Shown in pieces: positions 1-13,085 of a stretch of 64,000 nt of DNA. Source of the DNA: Paramecium octaurelia (lineage: Eukaryota; Ciliophora; Oligohymenophorea; Peniculida; Parameciidae); NCBI GenBank assembly GCA_905182995.1, contig CAJJDP010000097.1, positions 3,897 to 67,896 of the forward strand, read 5' to 3'. Within the stretch, counting starts at the first letter, position 1, and every line of letters begins with the position of its first letter. The position numbers were made by a program, and so were the translations under genes. The notes beneath the pieces were generated by a model, which was given only the letters and a program-made list of their open reading frames with translations, ran no database searches and was not told the DNA's origin.

Positions 1-1883
1 CTTTTAATCATGATAAGTCTATCCAATTATGGGGGGAAGTTAAGACAGGATATTAAAAAGCCAAATTAGATGGTCATTCAAGTACAGTTTTTTTACTCTC
101 CTAATGGAAATACATTAGCAACTTGTAATCATGATAAGTCTATGTTAAGACAGGATAATGAAAAGCCAATTAGATGGTCATTAAAATGAAGTTAATTCAA
201 TTTGATGGAAATGCATTAGCATCTGGCAGTTATGATAAGTCTATTAGTTTATCGGAGGTTAAGACAGGATTATAAAAAGCCAAATTATTTGGTCATTCAA
301 ATAATGTTAATTCAATTTGTTAATCTCTTGATAGTACTATATTAGCTTATGGTAGTCATGATCAGTCTGTCCGTTTATGGGGGATGTTAAGACAGGATTA
401 TAGAAAGCCCAATTAGATGGTCATTCAAGCCCAGGTAAATTCAATTTGCTACTCTCCTAATCGAAATACATTAGTATCCGTTTATGGGATGTTAAGACAG
501 GATAATGAAAACCAAATAAGATTGTTCATTCAAATAGTGTTACTTCAATTTGCTACTCTCCTAATAGTACTAAATTAGCATCTGGTAGTCATGATCAATC
601 TATCCAATTATGGGATGTTAAGACAGGATTTTAAAAAGCTCAAAATTAGATGGTCATTCTGGAACAGTTAATTCAATTTGTTACTTTCCTGATGGAAATA
701 CATTAGTAACTGGTAGTAAAGATAAGTCTATTAGTTTTATGGGATGTTAAGACAGGAAAATTAAAAGCCAATGAAGATGGTCATTCAAGTGCAGTTAACT
801 CAATTTGTTACTCTCCTAATGCAAATACATTAGCATCTTGTAATCATAATAAGTCTATCTATTTATGGGATGTTAAGACAGGAAAATTACAAGCCATTCA
901 AGATAGTCATTCAGATATGGTTTATTCAATTTGTTACTGTCCTGATGGAAATACATTAGTATCTGGCAATCATGATAACTCTATCTGTTTATGGGATGTT
1001 AAGATAGGAAAATGAAAAGCCAATGAAGATGGTCATTCAAGTGCAGTATTTTCAATTTGTTACTCTCCTGACTGAAATACATTAGCATCTGGCAGTCATG
1101 ATAAGTCTATCTGTTTATGGGAAGTTAAAACAGGAAAATGAAAAGCCCAACTTAGATGGTCATTCAATTGAAGTTATTTCAATTTGTTACTCTCATAATG
1201 GAAATACATTAGCATCTTGTAATCATGATAACTCAATCCGTTTATGGGAAGTTAAGACAGGATTATGAAAAGCCAAATTAGATGGTCATTCAAGTGCAGT
1301 TTTTTCAATTTGTTACTCACCTAATGGAAATACATTAGCTTCTGGTAGTCATAATTGGTCTATCTGTTTTATGGGATGTTGAGACAGGATAATGAAAAGG
1401 CAAATTAGATGGTCATTAATATGCAGTAAATCAATTGTCCTGATGGAAATACATTAGCATCTGGCAGTCATGATGGGTCTATCTGTTTTATAGAATCTTA
1501 AAACAGGAAAATTAAAAGCCAAATTAGATAGCCATTCAGATATGGTTTATTCAATTTGTTACTCTCCTAATGGAAATACATTAGCATCTGGCAGTTATGA
1601 TAAAGTCTATCTGTTTATGGGATGTTAAGACAGGAAAATTAAAAGCCCAAATTAGATAGTCATTCAAGTGCAGTTTTTTCAATTTGTTACTCTTCTGATG
1701 GAAATGCATAAGTATCTGATAGTCATGATAAGTCTATCTGTTTATGGGATGTTAAGACAGGAAAATAAAAAGCCAAATTAGAAGGTCATACAGATGGGGT
1801 TTATTCAATTTGTTACTCTCCTGATAGTACTAAATTAGCATCTTGTAATCATGATAAGTCTATCCTTTTATGGGATGTTAAGA
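1..1883 (+). pseudogene. decayed WD40-repeat gene (beta-propeller), truncated at both ends
   Basis: About 15 tandem copies of a roughly 126-nt (42-codon) unit are visible. Read with the ciliate code each gives WD40 signatures such as DGHSSAVNSICYSPDG, LASGSHDKSI and LWDVKTGK. Units differ by small indels, so the frame changes repeatedly, and several carry in-frame TGA (for example GGAAAATGA before the next unit). No long intact frame exists. WD40 proteins are scaffold propellers, and large near-identical families are common in Paramecium. The left end is cut by the window edge and the right end by an N at 1884. It may be a true pseudogene or a poorly resolved consensus of a repetitive array; I favour a pseudogene. 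Confidence 0.8.
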
Positions 1884-1884
1884 N
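1884..1884. other. single-N contig junction
   Basis: One ambiguous base separates the WD40 remnant from the first base of the minisatellite. There is no homology between the two sides, so the adjacency of WD40 gene and minisatellite is not proven. Confidence 0.8.
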
Positions 1885-4168
1885 TAATACCCAGAGTGAC
1901 TTGGCCACCACACTTCAAGGTAGTTAATACCCAGAGTGACTTGGCCACCACACTTCAAGGTAGTTAATACCCAGAGTGACTTGGCCACCACACTTCAAGG
2001 TAGTTAATACCCAGAGTGACTTGGCCACCACACTTCAAGGTAGTTAATACCCAGAGTGACTTGGCCACCACACTTCAAGGTAGTTAATACCCAGAGTGAC
2101 TTGGCCACCACACTTCAAGGTAGTTAATACCCAGAGTGACTTGGCCACCACACTTCAAGGTAGTTAATACCCAGAGTGACTTGGCCACCACACTTCAAGG
2201 TAGTTAATACCCAGAGTGACTTGGCCACCACACTTCAAGGTAGTTAATACCCAGAGTGACTTGGCCACCACACTTCAAGGTAGTTAATACCCAGAGTGAC
2301 TTGGCCACCACACTTCAAGGTAGTTAATACCCAGAGTGACTTGGCCACCACACTTCAAGGTAGTTAATACCCAGAGTGACTTGGCCACCACACTTCAAGG
2401 TAGTTAATACCCAGAGTGACTTGGCCACCACACTTCAAGGTAGTTAATACCCAGAGTGACTTGGCCACCACACTTCAAGGTAGTTAATACCCAGAGTGAC
2501 TTGGCCACCACACTTCAAGGTAGTTAATACCCAGAGTGACTTGGCCACCACACTTCAAGGTAGTTAATACCCAGAGTGACTTGGCCACCACACTTCAAGG
2601 TAGTTAATACCCAGAGTGACTTGGCCACCACACTTCAAGGTAGTTAATACCCAGAGTGACTTGGCCACCACACTTCAAGGTAGTTAATACCCAGAGTGAC
2701 TTGGCCACCACACTTCAAGGTAGTTAATACCCAGAGTGACTTGGCCACCACACTTCAAGGTAGTTAATACCCAGAGTGACTTGGCCACCACACTTCAAGG
2801 TAGTTAATACCCAGAGTGACTTGGCCACCACACTTCAAGGTAGTTAATACCCAGAGTGACTTGGCCACCACACTTCAAGGTAGTTAATACCCAGAGTGAC
2901 TTGGCCACCACACTTCAAGGTAGTTAATACCCAGAGTGACTTGGCCACCACACTTCAAGGTAGTTAATACCCAGAGTGACTTGGCCACCACACTTCAAGG
3001 TAGTTAATACCCAGAGTGACTTGGCCACCACACTTCAAGGTAGTTAATACCCAGAGTGACTTGGCCACCACACTTCAAGGTAGTTAATACCCAGAGTGAC
3101 TTGGCCACCACACTTCAAGGTAGTTAATACCCAGAGTGACTTGGCCACCACACTTCAAGGTAGTTAATACCCAGAGTGACTTGGCCACCACACTTCAAGG
3201 TAGTTAATACCCAGAGTGACTTGGCCACCACACTTCAAGGTAGTTAATACCCAGAGTGACTTGGCCACCACACTTCAAGGTAGTTAATACCCAGAGTGAC
3301 TTGGCCACCACACTTCAAGGTAGTTAATACCCAGAGTGACTTGGCCACCACACTTCAAGGTAGTTAATACCCAGAGTGACTTGGCCACCACACTTCAAGG
3401 TAGTTAATACCCAGAGTGACTTGGCCACCACACTTCAAGGTAGTTAATACCCAGAGTGACTTGGCCACCACACTTCAAGGTAGTTAATACCCAGAGTGAC
3501 TTGGCCACCACACTTCAAGGTAGTTAATACCCAGAGTGACTTGGCCACCACACTTCAAGGTAGTTAATACCCAGAGTGACTTGGCCACCACACTTCAAGG
3601 TAGTTAATACCCAGAGTGACTTGGCCACCACACTTCAAGGTAGTTAATACCCAGAGTGACTTGGCCACCACACTTCAAGGTAGTTAATACCCAGAGTGAC
3701 TTGGCCACCACACTTCAAGGTAGTTAATACCCAGAGTGACTTGGCCACCACACTTCAAGGTAGTTAATACCCAGAGTGACTTGGCCACCACACTTCAAGG
3801 TAGTTAATACCCAGAGTGACTTGGCCACCACACTTCAAGGTAGTTAATACCCAGAGTGACTTGGCCACCACACTTCAAGGTAGTTAATACCCAGAGTGAC
3901 TTGGCCACCACACTTCAAGGTAGTTAATACCCAGAGTGACTTGGCCACCACACTTCAAGGTAGTTAATACCCAGAGTGACTTGGCCACCACACTTCAAGG
4001 TAGTTAATACCCAGAGTGACTTGGCCACCACACTTCAAGGTAGTTAATACCCAGAGTGACTTGGCCACCACACTTCAAGGTAGTTAACTCCCAGAGTGAC
4101 TTGGCCACCACACTTCAAGGTAGTTAATATGCTCCCAGAGTGACTTGGCCACCACACTTCAAGGTAGT
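1885..4168. repeat. 40-bp minisatellite, 57 units
   Basis: The unit begins TAATACCCAGAGTGACTTGG and continues CCACCACACTTCAAGGTAGT. Fifty-five consecutive units (1885-4084) look identical. Unit 56 (4085-4124) has two substitutions and unit 57 (4125-4168) has 4 extra bases. The unit is about 47% G+C, far above the surrounding sequence. Because 40 is not a multiple of 3, every frame meets a TGA within three units, so it does not code. In Paramecium, minisatellites are among the repeats removed imprecisely during macronuclear development and lie near chromosome ends. The homogeneity implies recent spread or correction, or gap-filled assembly. Confidence 0.95.
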
Positions 4169-4236
4169 TAATATATAATTTCCTAGTTAGCAAGCCAAAA
4201 AAAGGTTTATGTGTACAGAAGGTCTTCCTCTAGGAG

Positions 4237-4247
4237 GTCCGCGGGAC
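4237..4247. other. G+C-rich perfect hairpin GTCC-GCG-GGAC
   Basis: GTCCGCGGGAC is an exact 4-bp stem with a 3-nt loop in an otherwise AT-rich background, just after a small CCTC-TAG-GAGG palindrome. A related GGTCCGC core recurs at 12822. Function unknown. Confidence 0.35.
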
Positions 4248-4299
4248 TTGTTGCCTTCACGTATCGCTATATAGAGGGGTACAGTTAGGATAGTAAAAA

Positions 4300-4314
4300 C
4301 CAAACCCAAACCCA
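4300..4314. repeat. short interstitial telomere-like CCCAAA tract
   Basis: CCAAACCCAAACCCA is two and a half units of C3A3, one of the two repeat types mixed in Paramecium telomeres (G4T2 and G3T3). It lies about 130 bp after the minisatellite. It is short enough to be chance, but its position fits a subtelomeric setting. Confidence 0.4.
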
Positions 4315-5022
4315 GTGTTAAAATAAGTGAGACAATTATATTACTCGAGAAGTATAATATTGATTATTTCAAATGTGAAGAACAAAATAAATAAAGAAGG
4401 TACTTTGGTGTAAGTTATCTTTATTGGATATTAAGTTAGTCGAAGATTATCTAATGTTTTAGTATTGGTATTTGGCGATTGATTTAATCACAACCTATTC
4501 GAGAATAGGAAAATTTAGAATATTTCAATATTATTTTATTGCTTTTGAGAAAAGGGATTTTTAATATTAAATTCAAAGTATAAATTTAACACTTAAAAAA
4601 GGGTGATCTAAATTAACTAGATAGGACCTAAGCCAAAAATAAAATAATAATTGGATCAAAAATATGGAAATAAGAAAAAATAATCCCCTTATTCTCTACA
4701 AGAGAGAGTATTTAATTGAGTTTAATAAAGAATAAACTGTTGAAGAATTAATAATTTTGATTTTAGGAGAAGAATATTAATTTAAAGAAATTTTCCTTAA
4801 TTAATAGTAATCATATACTTATTAATTACTATTTAATGTTATCAATAGAAATAAGAAATTATTTATTAAAATAATTAGGAATGAAAACTGATAACTTGCA
4901 TTAAAAACTAAATGAGTAATTTGCAAAAATTATTGAAATGGATTTTGACATTGATTATCAATCAATTAAAAGTATTAAGGAAAATAATTTATATAATATT
5001 ATTTAAGAAGTAAAGGAATAAG

Positions 5023-6542
5023 AATGCGCGTTTTCAAACAATATATTTGAAGAAATTAGAAAAAAAATAAGTGATTGATAAACAACTCAAAAATATAAAT
5101 TTTTTGATGGAAAGAATATATCATAAGAAGAAAAGTTAATGGCATAAGGCCTCGATTACAATAAATACAAATTAAATGTTGAGAATGTTGGATTATAACA
5201 TCTTATTTTATATCAAAAAAAGTATATTTCACAAATGCACATAAAGAAATAAGAATTAGTGTATGAAATTTAATATACTATAGAATAATTAGATATAATA
5301 AACTCAATTTTGTTTAAGAAACCGAAAAATTAATAATAGGAGCAGTTTTTCAAAATCTTTAAGAATAACAAAAATATTCTATATTTATATTATAAATAAA
5401 AAATTTGGATTGAATTATTTAAACGAAACTTTATTTAACTTTAAACAACTAATAAATGAAATACTAGTTAATTAATAGTATAGATCCATCAAATTCCAAT
5501 AAGTTTTAGGATACGCAAGGACTATACAAAATGCTTAAGGTTCAACGATAGAATGTTGATATCGATTGAGAAGCGTCAGAATAAGAATGACATGGTCTAT
5601 TGAGCAGAGTGAAAAAATAGAAAATTTTTGTTTTTTTGAAAATTTGAAAAATGAAAAATTGTAAGCAAAAGTAAATTGTGACATGGATAGTGTGTTAAAA
5701 TAATTTCATAGATGCTTAACAATATTGAACAGATTAAAATCTTAGTAAATGAATAAAAATAAAATCTGAGAGGATTTGGGAAACAGCATTAAAAAAACAC
5801 TCCAAATACAATTAATTTCAAAGGAAAATTATCCAAATATAAATATTAATACTATATTTGATAAGTAACTTTAACAAGTAATTCGAATAATGCACTAATA
5901 TAAGCAAAATAATTAGGCAAGCAGATGAGCTATTGTTTTATTAACCACACTAGATGGTGTCGAAAAACTCAACTTGTAAAAGACTTTTTGATCCTCTCTT
6001 CTAGGGATAATGGATTAAAAACTCATAAGTAACGCAGTAAGCAGGTAGCACAGTTATTATAAATTCTTTCCTAAAAGTTTAACATTAAAAAATCTAAATT
6101 TAACACAAGCAATAATTACACTTTAATCTGAAATAGAGAATTTACAAAACTAGCATCTCAAGTCAGGAGTTTCAAAATTGTCTCTTTGGTGGGTATTTTG
6201 AAGTTCGAGGCAGCGTAGTAATATGTCGTAACTGTTGATCAAATTACTTGAGAATATGAAAATATCGTACTCGTTGACGAAGGATGGAATTCAAACTTTG
6301 CATTTATGATAAAGTCTCAACTTGAACTCCAACCAAGTCCAATTCTTTGGCTGTCTGTCATGTTTAACAATTTGTGCTTTCAAAAATTTTTATTTAATCT
6401 TGCAAAACTAGGATGATGGATTGAAAATTGAACACTAATAAAGAAGTATAACCGTTTGATGAAAACAAGAGGTAAAAGCCTATTATGTACAATAATATTT
6501 ATTCATATACTAAGTCTGAGCTATAAGCAGAGTTATAGCATT
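5023..6542. repeat. left copy of a 1520-bp exact duplication (probable assembly overlap)
   Basis: Bases 5023-6542 recur in full at 6544-8063 with only an N between them. The content is gene-remnant sequence: one stretch (about 5100-5330, +) reads FFDGKNISQEEKLMAQG and on to LDIINSIL with natural codon use, then meets TGA. A further piece near 5950 reads TTLDGVEKLNL. I could not assign a family. The second copy should be discounted in any gene count. Confidence 0.9.
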
Positions 6543-6543
6543 N
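6543..6543. other. single-N contig junction
   Basis: The N lies exactly between the two identical 1520-bp copies, as expected when overlapping contigs are joined without merging the overlap. Confidence 0.85.
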
Positions 6544-8063
6544 AATGCGCGTTTTCAAACAATATATTTGAAGAAATTAGAAAAAAAATAAGTGATTGAT
6601 AAACAACTCAAAAATATAAATTTTTTGATGGAAAGAATATATCATAAGAAGAAAAGTTAATGGCATAAGGCCTCGATTACAATAAATACAAATTAAATGT
6701 TGAGAATGTTGGATTATAACATCTTATTTTATATCAAAAAAAGTATATTTCACAAATGCACATAAAGAAATAAGAATTAGTGTATGAAATTTAATATACT
6801 ATAGAATAATTAGATATAATAAACTCAATTTTGTTTAAGAAACCGAAAAATTAATAATAGGAGCAGTTTTTCAAAATCTTTAAGAATAACAAAAATATTC
6901 TATATTTATATTATAAATAAAAAATTTGGATTGAATTATTTAAACGAAACTTTATTTAACTTTAAACAACTAATAAATGAAATACTAGTTAATTAATAGT
7001 ATAGATCCATCAAATTCCAATAAGTTTTAGGATACGCAAGGACTATACAAAATGCTTAAGGTTCAACGATAGAATGTTGATATCGATTGAGAAGCGTCAG
7101 AATAAGAATGACATGGTCTATTGAGCAGAGTGAAAAAATAGAAAATTTTTGTTTTTTTGAAAATTTGAAAAATGAAAAATTGTAAGCAAAAGTAAATTGT
7201 GACATGGATAGTGTGTTAAAATAATTTCATAGATGCTTAACAATATTGAACAGATTAAAATCTTAGTAAATGAATAAAAATAAAATCTGAGAGGATTTGG
7301 GAAACAGCATTAAAAAAACACTCCAAATACAATTAATTTCAAAGGAAAATTATCCAAATATAAATATTAATACTATATTTGATAAGTAACTTTAACAAGT
7401 AATTCGAATAATGCACTAATATAAGCAAAATAATTAGGCAAGCAGATGAGCTATTGTTTTATTAACCACACTAGATGGTGTCGAAAAACTCAACTTGTAA
7501 AAGACTTTTTGATCCTCTCTTCTAGGGATAATGGATTAAAAACTCATAAGTAACGCAGTAAGCAGGTAGCACAGTTATTATAAATTCTTTCCTAAAAGTT
7601 TAACATTAAAAAATCTAAATTTAACACAAGCAATAATTACACTTTAATCTGAAATAGAGAATTTACAAAACTAGCATCTCAAGTCAGGAGTTTCAAAATT
7701 GTCTCTTTGGTGGGTATTTTGAAGTTCGAGGCAGCGTAGTAATATGTCGTAACTGTTGATCAAATTACTTGAGAATATGAAAATATCGTACTCGTTGACG
7801 AAGGATGGAATTCAAACTTTGCATTTATGATAAAGTCTCAACTTGAACTCCAACCAAGTCCAATTCTTTGGCTGTCTGTCATGTTTAACAATTTGTGCTT
7901 TCAAAAATTTTTATTTAATCTTGCAAAACTAGGATGATGGATTGAAAATTGAACACTAATAAAGAAGTATAACCGTTTGATGAAAACAAGAGGTAAAAGC
8001 CTATTATGTACAATAATATTTATTCATATACTAAGTCTGAGCTATAAGCAGAGTTATAGCATT
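6544..8063. repeat. right copy of the 1520-bp exact duplication
   Basis: It matches 5023-6542 and runs straight on into unique sequence at 8064. It is most simply the start of the next contig. Confidence 0.9.
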
Positions 8064-11000
8064 TAGCGTAGCAGTAATAATGTAGACATACCGAGCATAA
8101 GTCACCACCACCATGAATTTAGGAAACATCCGCTATCACAACCCCGCATTTTATTATATCATCATCATCATTAAGGTTTAGTTGACAGGATTTTGAATTT
8201 TGCTTTGTATTTGCACAACTTTTAAAAATATTATTATAATCCTCACAAATAATGCATGCAGATGGACCAAGCTTGAACAAGGTGTATCTGATGGCTTGGT
8301 TCTTGTGCAGTAAATTGAGTGTTTATCATTTAAAAGCAATGTGCAATACGAATAGTTCATGTTGAAAAAATAGGTAGCTTATTTATGTAGTTAAATATCT
8401 TTGCAATTTTTTTGATAAAATAAAAAGGTTCACAATGTGAAAATAATGAACATGAAATAATTATACAAGAATTAAAACAGAACTACAAGATGTTAAAACA
8501 CTAGCTAATAAATCTAATTATTCCATCCCTTAGTTTTCCAAAAATCTTAGCAATTACTTAGAAACTATACCACATTTTTTTTATGATCAATAAAACCAGT
8601 ATGAGATGTAGTTATTTTTTCTTTGCAGTTCTTTCAAGTTACATAATTTCTAGTTCATTTTGACAATTCAGTTAGGTATTTGTATAAGATTTTATGGCAA
8701 AGCATAACAAACAAGAAAATGTTAATTAAAAGAGTTATGCTAAAGAAATATTTTGTATTAAAAAAGCAAGACAATAACACATTAATTTGAGAAAGCAATA
8801 ATTTTGACATTTGTTTGAATAATATAATTAGTAGAAATACTAATATAACATTAGAGAGATGCCATAATTTTGTGCATTAAAGATTTAAATAATTAATGCA
8901 GAACACTATTTTAAGATAATAACCTTGTGAGTCTATAATGGCTACTTTCTTGACATTTATTGAAACAAAGTAGAAGGAAGATTTCCATCTGGTTATAACC
9001 ACTAATGCAAGGGCTGCATTCTGCAAAGCCTAACTATAATATTTAAGACTGATTCCAGTTATTCTTTGGTGTAGGTACAATTATGATAACAACAAACATT
9101 ATAAATTGCAGCTCTAATACAAAAGAAAAAGTTACTACAATTTTAAATTGGTATATTCGGCCCCAATAAAACTGGTTAATGCTTAAATAAAGTTAAGATT
9201 GGATATACTAACTTCATTTACAGAAACCCATTATGTAAAATGCTAATTCAGAGCAAATTAGATAAATGCTTTTTCCAGAATCTAAGGATGTACTCAGTGG
9301 GGTTTTAGGTAGTCTTGCAACATATTTCAGGGATAAATAGAAGGTTCCGCCATCCATTCTTAGCTTAGTATCACATAAAAAGCGTAATTGGTAATATTCA
9401 CTACAAAAGATTTTAATTTTTTGAAAGACGCTTTAAAGGGACTATCTGACTCTACATGAATTAGCACATTACTTTGAATTCATCCTTATCTATTCAAAAC
9501 ACATAATTAAAAAGGGTTTTCACAAGGAGAGGATAGCATATAGTAAAGCCAAAAACACTTATTGTTTCGCCACCCTTATTATAGGTTAGAGTATAAAATA
9601 GTATCCAAGAGGTATCTCAATTTCTTATCGATGTAATAATTGTTTGACAAAATAGTAAGAGGATTATTAAAATCAAACGTGGGAGTGATATTTATCTGTT
9701 CCATGATCAAAAGTCTGGAGCACAACAGTTAAACAAATGAAGTAAGTATTCTTCCATAATTCACCTGTGTTTGATTAATAGAGGATATCAAAGACAAGAG
9801 TATGAAAGAGTGAGATTTATCAAGGTAATTCAACTCTATATAATGCACAAGCTGCATTATTAAGACTTTTAGCAAGAAAAGAGGCATTATAAAATAATCA
9901 GTTATTTTGACAAATTATTCAGGTTGCATTATCAATTATTATGACTGTTTTCAACTAGATATTGCTTGTGGGTTTTAATTATATCAATGACTTTTATTAT
10001 CATCTCCAGCAAAATTAGGTTATAATTTTCTAAAAAATATGAAAATTGCAAACCAACCTAAGATATTATTACATGTAGAGGCACTCGCTAAAACGTAACA
10101 GAATTTAGGAGGTTCATAATACGCATTCACAAACAGAGCCTGCATCAGTCAAATACTCTTCTGCACAACCTGCATTTTTGAATTGAACAAATGGAAAGGC
10201 ATTTAAAGGAGATATGGATTACAAACTTTATGAATTAGAGACGATAGTATAACTAGCCAATAAAGGCAACATTAATCACATGAAGTAACTATTTTAGAAA
10301 CAAGAGATATATGAGCATGAAAGCAATGATAAATTTGAAGTTGACACTTCATAAAATCTTTGGTTATTTTGGATAAGCCCAATTTTATAATGCCTTTGAT
10401 ATGTAATCTGGCTGGTCATTTATCTGATCATAATCTGAAAACAGATAAACAAGGACTACCAGAATAAGCTCCATTTAGAAAGTTTTTATTACAGCTCTTA
10501 CTTTTGAAGTAGATGTGATCGACAGCACCGTTTACCCTAAACCTAGATATCTTGTAAAGTTAAAATAAATTATTGGATTTATGCGGAGCTGAATCATCCA
10601 CACTGATTGTAATTACAGATGGATGAAATCCCAAGCATTCATTAAATTAAGTTGTGATAGCTAGGCTTTTTGTGTTTTCTGGTATTGGGTATTTATTTAT
10701 CTATATTTATAGATATACATATTTGGAGCATCAACTGAATCAACATGGCAAACTATTGCTTATAATGTTCTTAAGCACTCATTTTCTTTACCTTAGACAA
10801 GTTCTCCTAAAGTATAAAGCGATGAGTGTGACTAAACTCAATGGATAAGGTAGAGAAATGATGTAGCCTTAGCAAATAGATTTCAAATATTTTTGGTATC
10901 ATAATGATATCTGAGTTAACATGGAGACGCAGTAGTGAAAAATTGAGTTATAATTCAACTCAATCATTTAGAAAAAATTGAGGAATTTATTTTGTATTTT

Positions 11001-13085
11001 TCCAAATGTGACGTACAGGGTGAAGTTTTTACATTGTTAATGCTTTCTTGGCCTCACTCACAGGATAGAAAAAGTTAATTAGCGCTAAATCTTCTTAGTT
11101 ATTTTTTTATATTCACGACAAAGTGATTGTAAATACTCATTAAATTAATGAGCAATCCATTAAAATACCATCACTATTTGTTAGCATATTCAATTTAATT
11201 AGCGCTGAATAAAGCGATTGACCATTTTCAGTCTAACGTAAAATTTTTTATAGAAGCTTTATATTTTTTTCTTAGAAAAGGAAAATACCTATAAAATAGA
11301 TAGTGGAGCTCAAAAAGGATATTGCATCCAAATCAATAAATTTTCTTGATATGCTAATTTGGAATATATGAATTATTGAAAATGAAAAAATATTAAATCG
11401 TATCATTGGGAGCTCAAGTCTTCAAGTTAAGTTCAAAAGTGTCAATATGATATTCTAAAAGATTTATAGATAAATTATCATTTGTATAAAGTGGCTAATT
11501 TTTCAGTTTATCTATTAGAAGCTGGTAATGGCTGCTCTTCTATTGTTGAGAATGGCGATGGCGAAATTGTTATTGACTATTTTAGATTTGTTCGTTCGTA
11601 GTGAGAAAGTTCTAGTTTTGAATCTTGAATAATTTTACAGCTATCTTAGTTCATTCTGTTTGTGAATACTGATATTTAATCTTGTTATCACTTAACTGAA
11701 TACCTATTTCTATTGGATATATCAAAAGGTAATATAAGGACTGACTGAAAAACTGAAAAAAATTCAATTTATCTGTGAATCTATCAAAAGATAAACCTCA
11801 ACTTTCAAAAGATTTTTATTTTTTTTGGATTCAGATATCTGTGGCAATATAGAAATCTCCTTAAGCCCTATCAAAAAATAATTTCTTTGTATTAGATTGA
11901 ACTTCTAAAGATATTTGAAGAAAGAATCAAAAAGATTAATATTCATTTTTAAACTGCTTGCATAGGAGTATATTTTGATGCACATAAAATTTAATTCAGC
12001 TGATAGTTTTGGGATCTGACGACAAGCAATTTTTTATTATATTAAGGATGACAATTGCTTGACCTTTGCCTCAAATTGTTGGAAATACCACAAAAGAAAG
12101 GTGCAAGATCAAATGCTGATTTTGACAGAAGTAGCCACAAAATTATTAAATGTAGTGAAGCTGACTTAGCAAATATAGATTAGTAGATCAAGCAGCTGAT
12201 TATTATAAAAGGAATGTCCTTCTTATTGCATTGAATGTGAAGCAAATTATGACAATAGGATAAATCTATCAAGATTAAATTTGCATATATCAGAATCAAA
12301 GTCAATGAATGTACGTTAATGGTTTAGAACATTAATTTGAGGTTCTATTATTTTAATCATTAAAATAGTTTGCTACCACTTAAATGCATCTAATGTGTTA
12401 ATATATAGAGCAAAATTAATAACAAGAGGGATTCTAGAAATCTCTCTTTGTATATGCTTATAACGAGCTGCTTATTGATGGTGTATCGCAAGTAGTATTG
12501 AATAAATGACCTTCCCACTTTTAACCTCCCAGTTCCTCTAGATATAACTGCACTCTATCTACTCTCCATTCCCGAACTCGCTTAGGTTTAAAATCATCTT
12601 AATGCTTCACTTATGACATCATTATAAATTTTTAATAACAAGTTTTTTATTCTATATATCTATCTTTAAAAAGAGAGTACATATATGCCTGTAAAATAAA
12701 ATAGAGATACAGGGCCTAAGCTATCAGTTCATTAACCTAACCCTAATGCTAATTAGGTTAGATGCTTCTAAGTTAAGGTTTTTGAGAACCAAGCTCAAAA
12801 TAAATGTACTTCAAAAGACTTGGTCCGCAGGGTCCTTGATATTGCCAAATTATTATTTTCTTCTTAATTTTATTTTGAGTTGATTATTAGGGCTATATTT
12901 TGATTAAAAATTTACGCTTAATGAATATAGAGCTAGTGATATAGGAAGACTGAATTCTACTAGTTGTATAAAAAATAGAATCTATTATATTAAATAATTT
13001 GATAATTAATTGGATATTGTCACTGAATAGCTAAATACCCTATTTTGAAGATAATTATTTTAATATTTTTTTGGATATTGATTAT
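8064..13085. other. gene-poor region with decayed coding remnants
   Basis: No intact gene was found on either strand with the ciliate code. Coding-like plus-strand fragments lie in shifting frames. From 8939 a frame runs about 170 codons and includes EDFHLVITTNARAAFC and LRLIPVILWC. Near 9840 it reads LYNAQAALLRLLARKEALQ, and near 10230 MDYKLYELETIVQLANKG. Consecutive fragments share strand and spacing, so this may be one or two old genes in decay, but I could not name the family. From 11300 onward the sequence is AT-rich with nothing supportable. Confidence 0.55.
12733..12760. other. inverted repeat TAACCTAA / TTAGGTTA
   Basis: A perfect 8-bp stem flanks a 12-nt loop that contains CCCTAA. 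It lies 60 bp before a G+C-rich TGGTCCGCAGGGTCC segment (12821-12835) that resembles the patch at 4237. Role unknown. Confidence 0.35.

Larger units (their letters stand above)
4169..5022. other. unique sequence after the minisatellite, no intact gene
   Basis: It starts with a degenerate minisatellite tail and then holds an unusually G+C-rich patch (about 4220-4280) with a hairpin, the CCCAAA tract, and an AT-rich stretch. From 4661 a ciliate-code frame stays open for about 75 codons before TGA, and another frame near 4870 reads coding-like (NLYNIIQEVKEQE). The frames do not join through recognisable introns. I see remnants only. Confidence 0.5.

Noticed and set aside
1885-4168. CRISPR-like array of short direct repeats
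   Set aside because: Units abut with no spacers and the organism is a eukaryote; it is a minisatellite.
12738-12747. CTAACCCTAA as a vertebrate-type telomere repeat
   Set aside because: Under two units, and the wrong repeat type for Paramecium.
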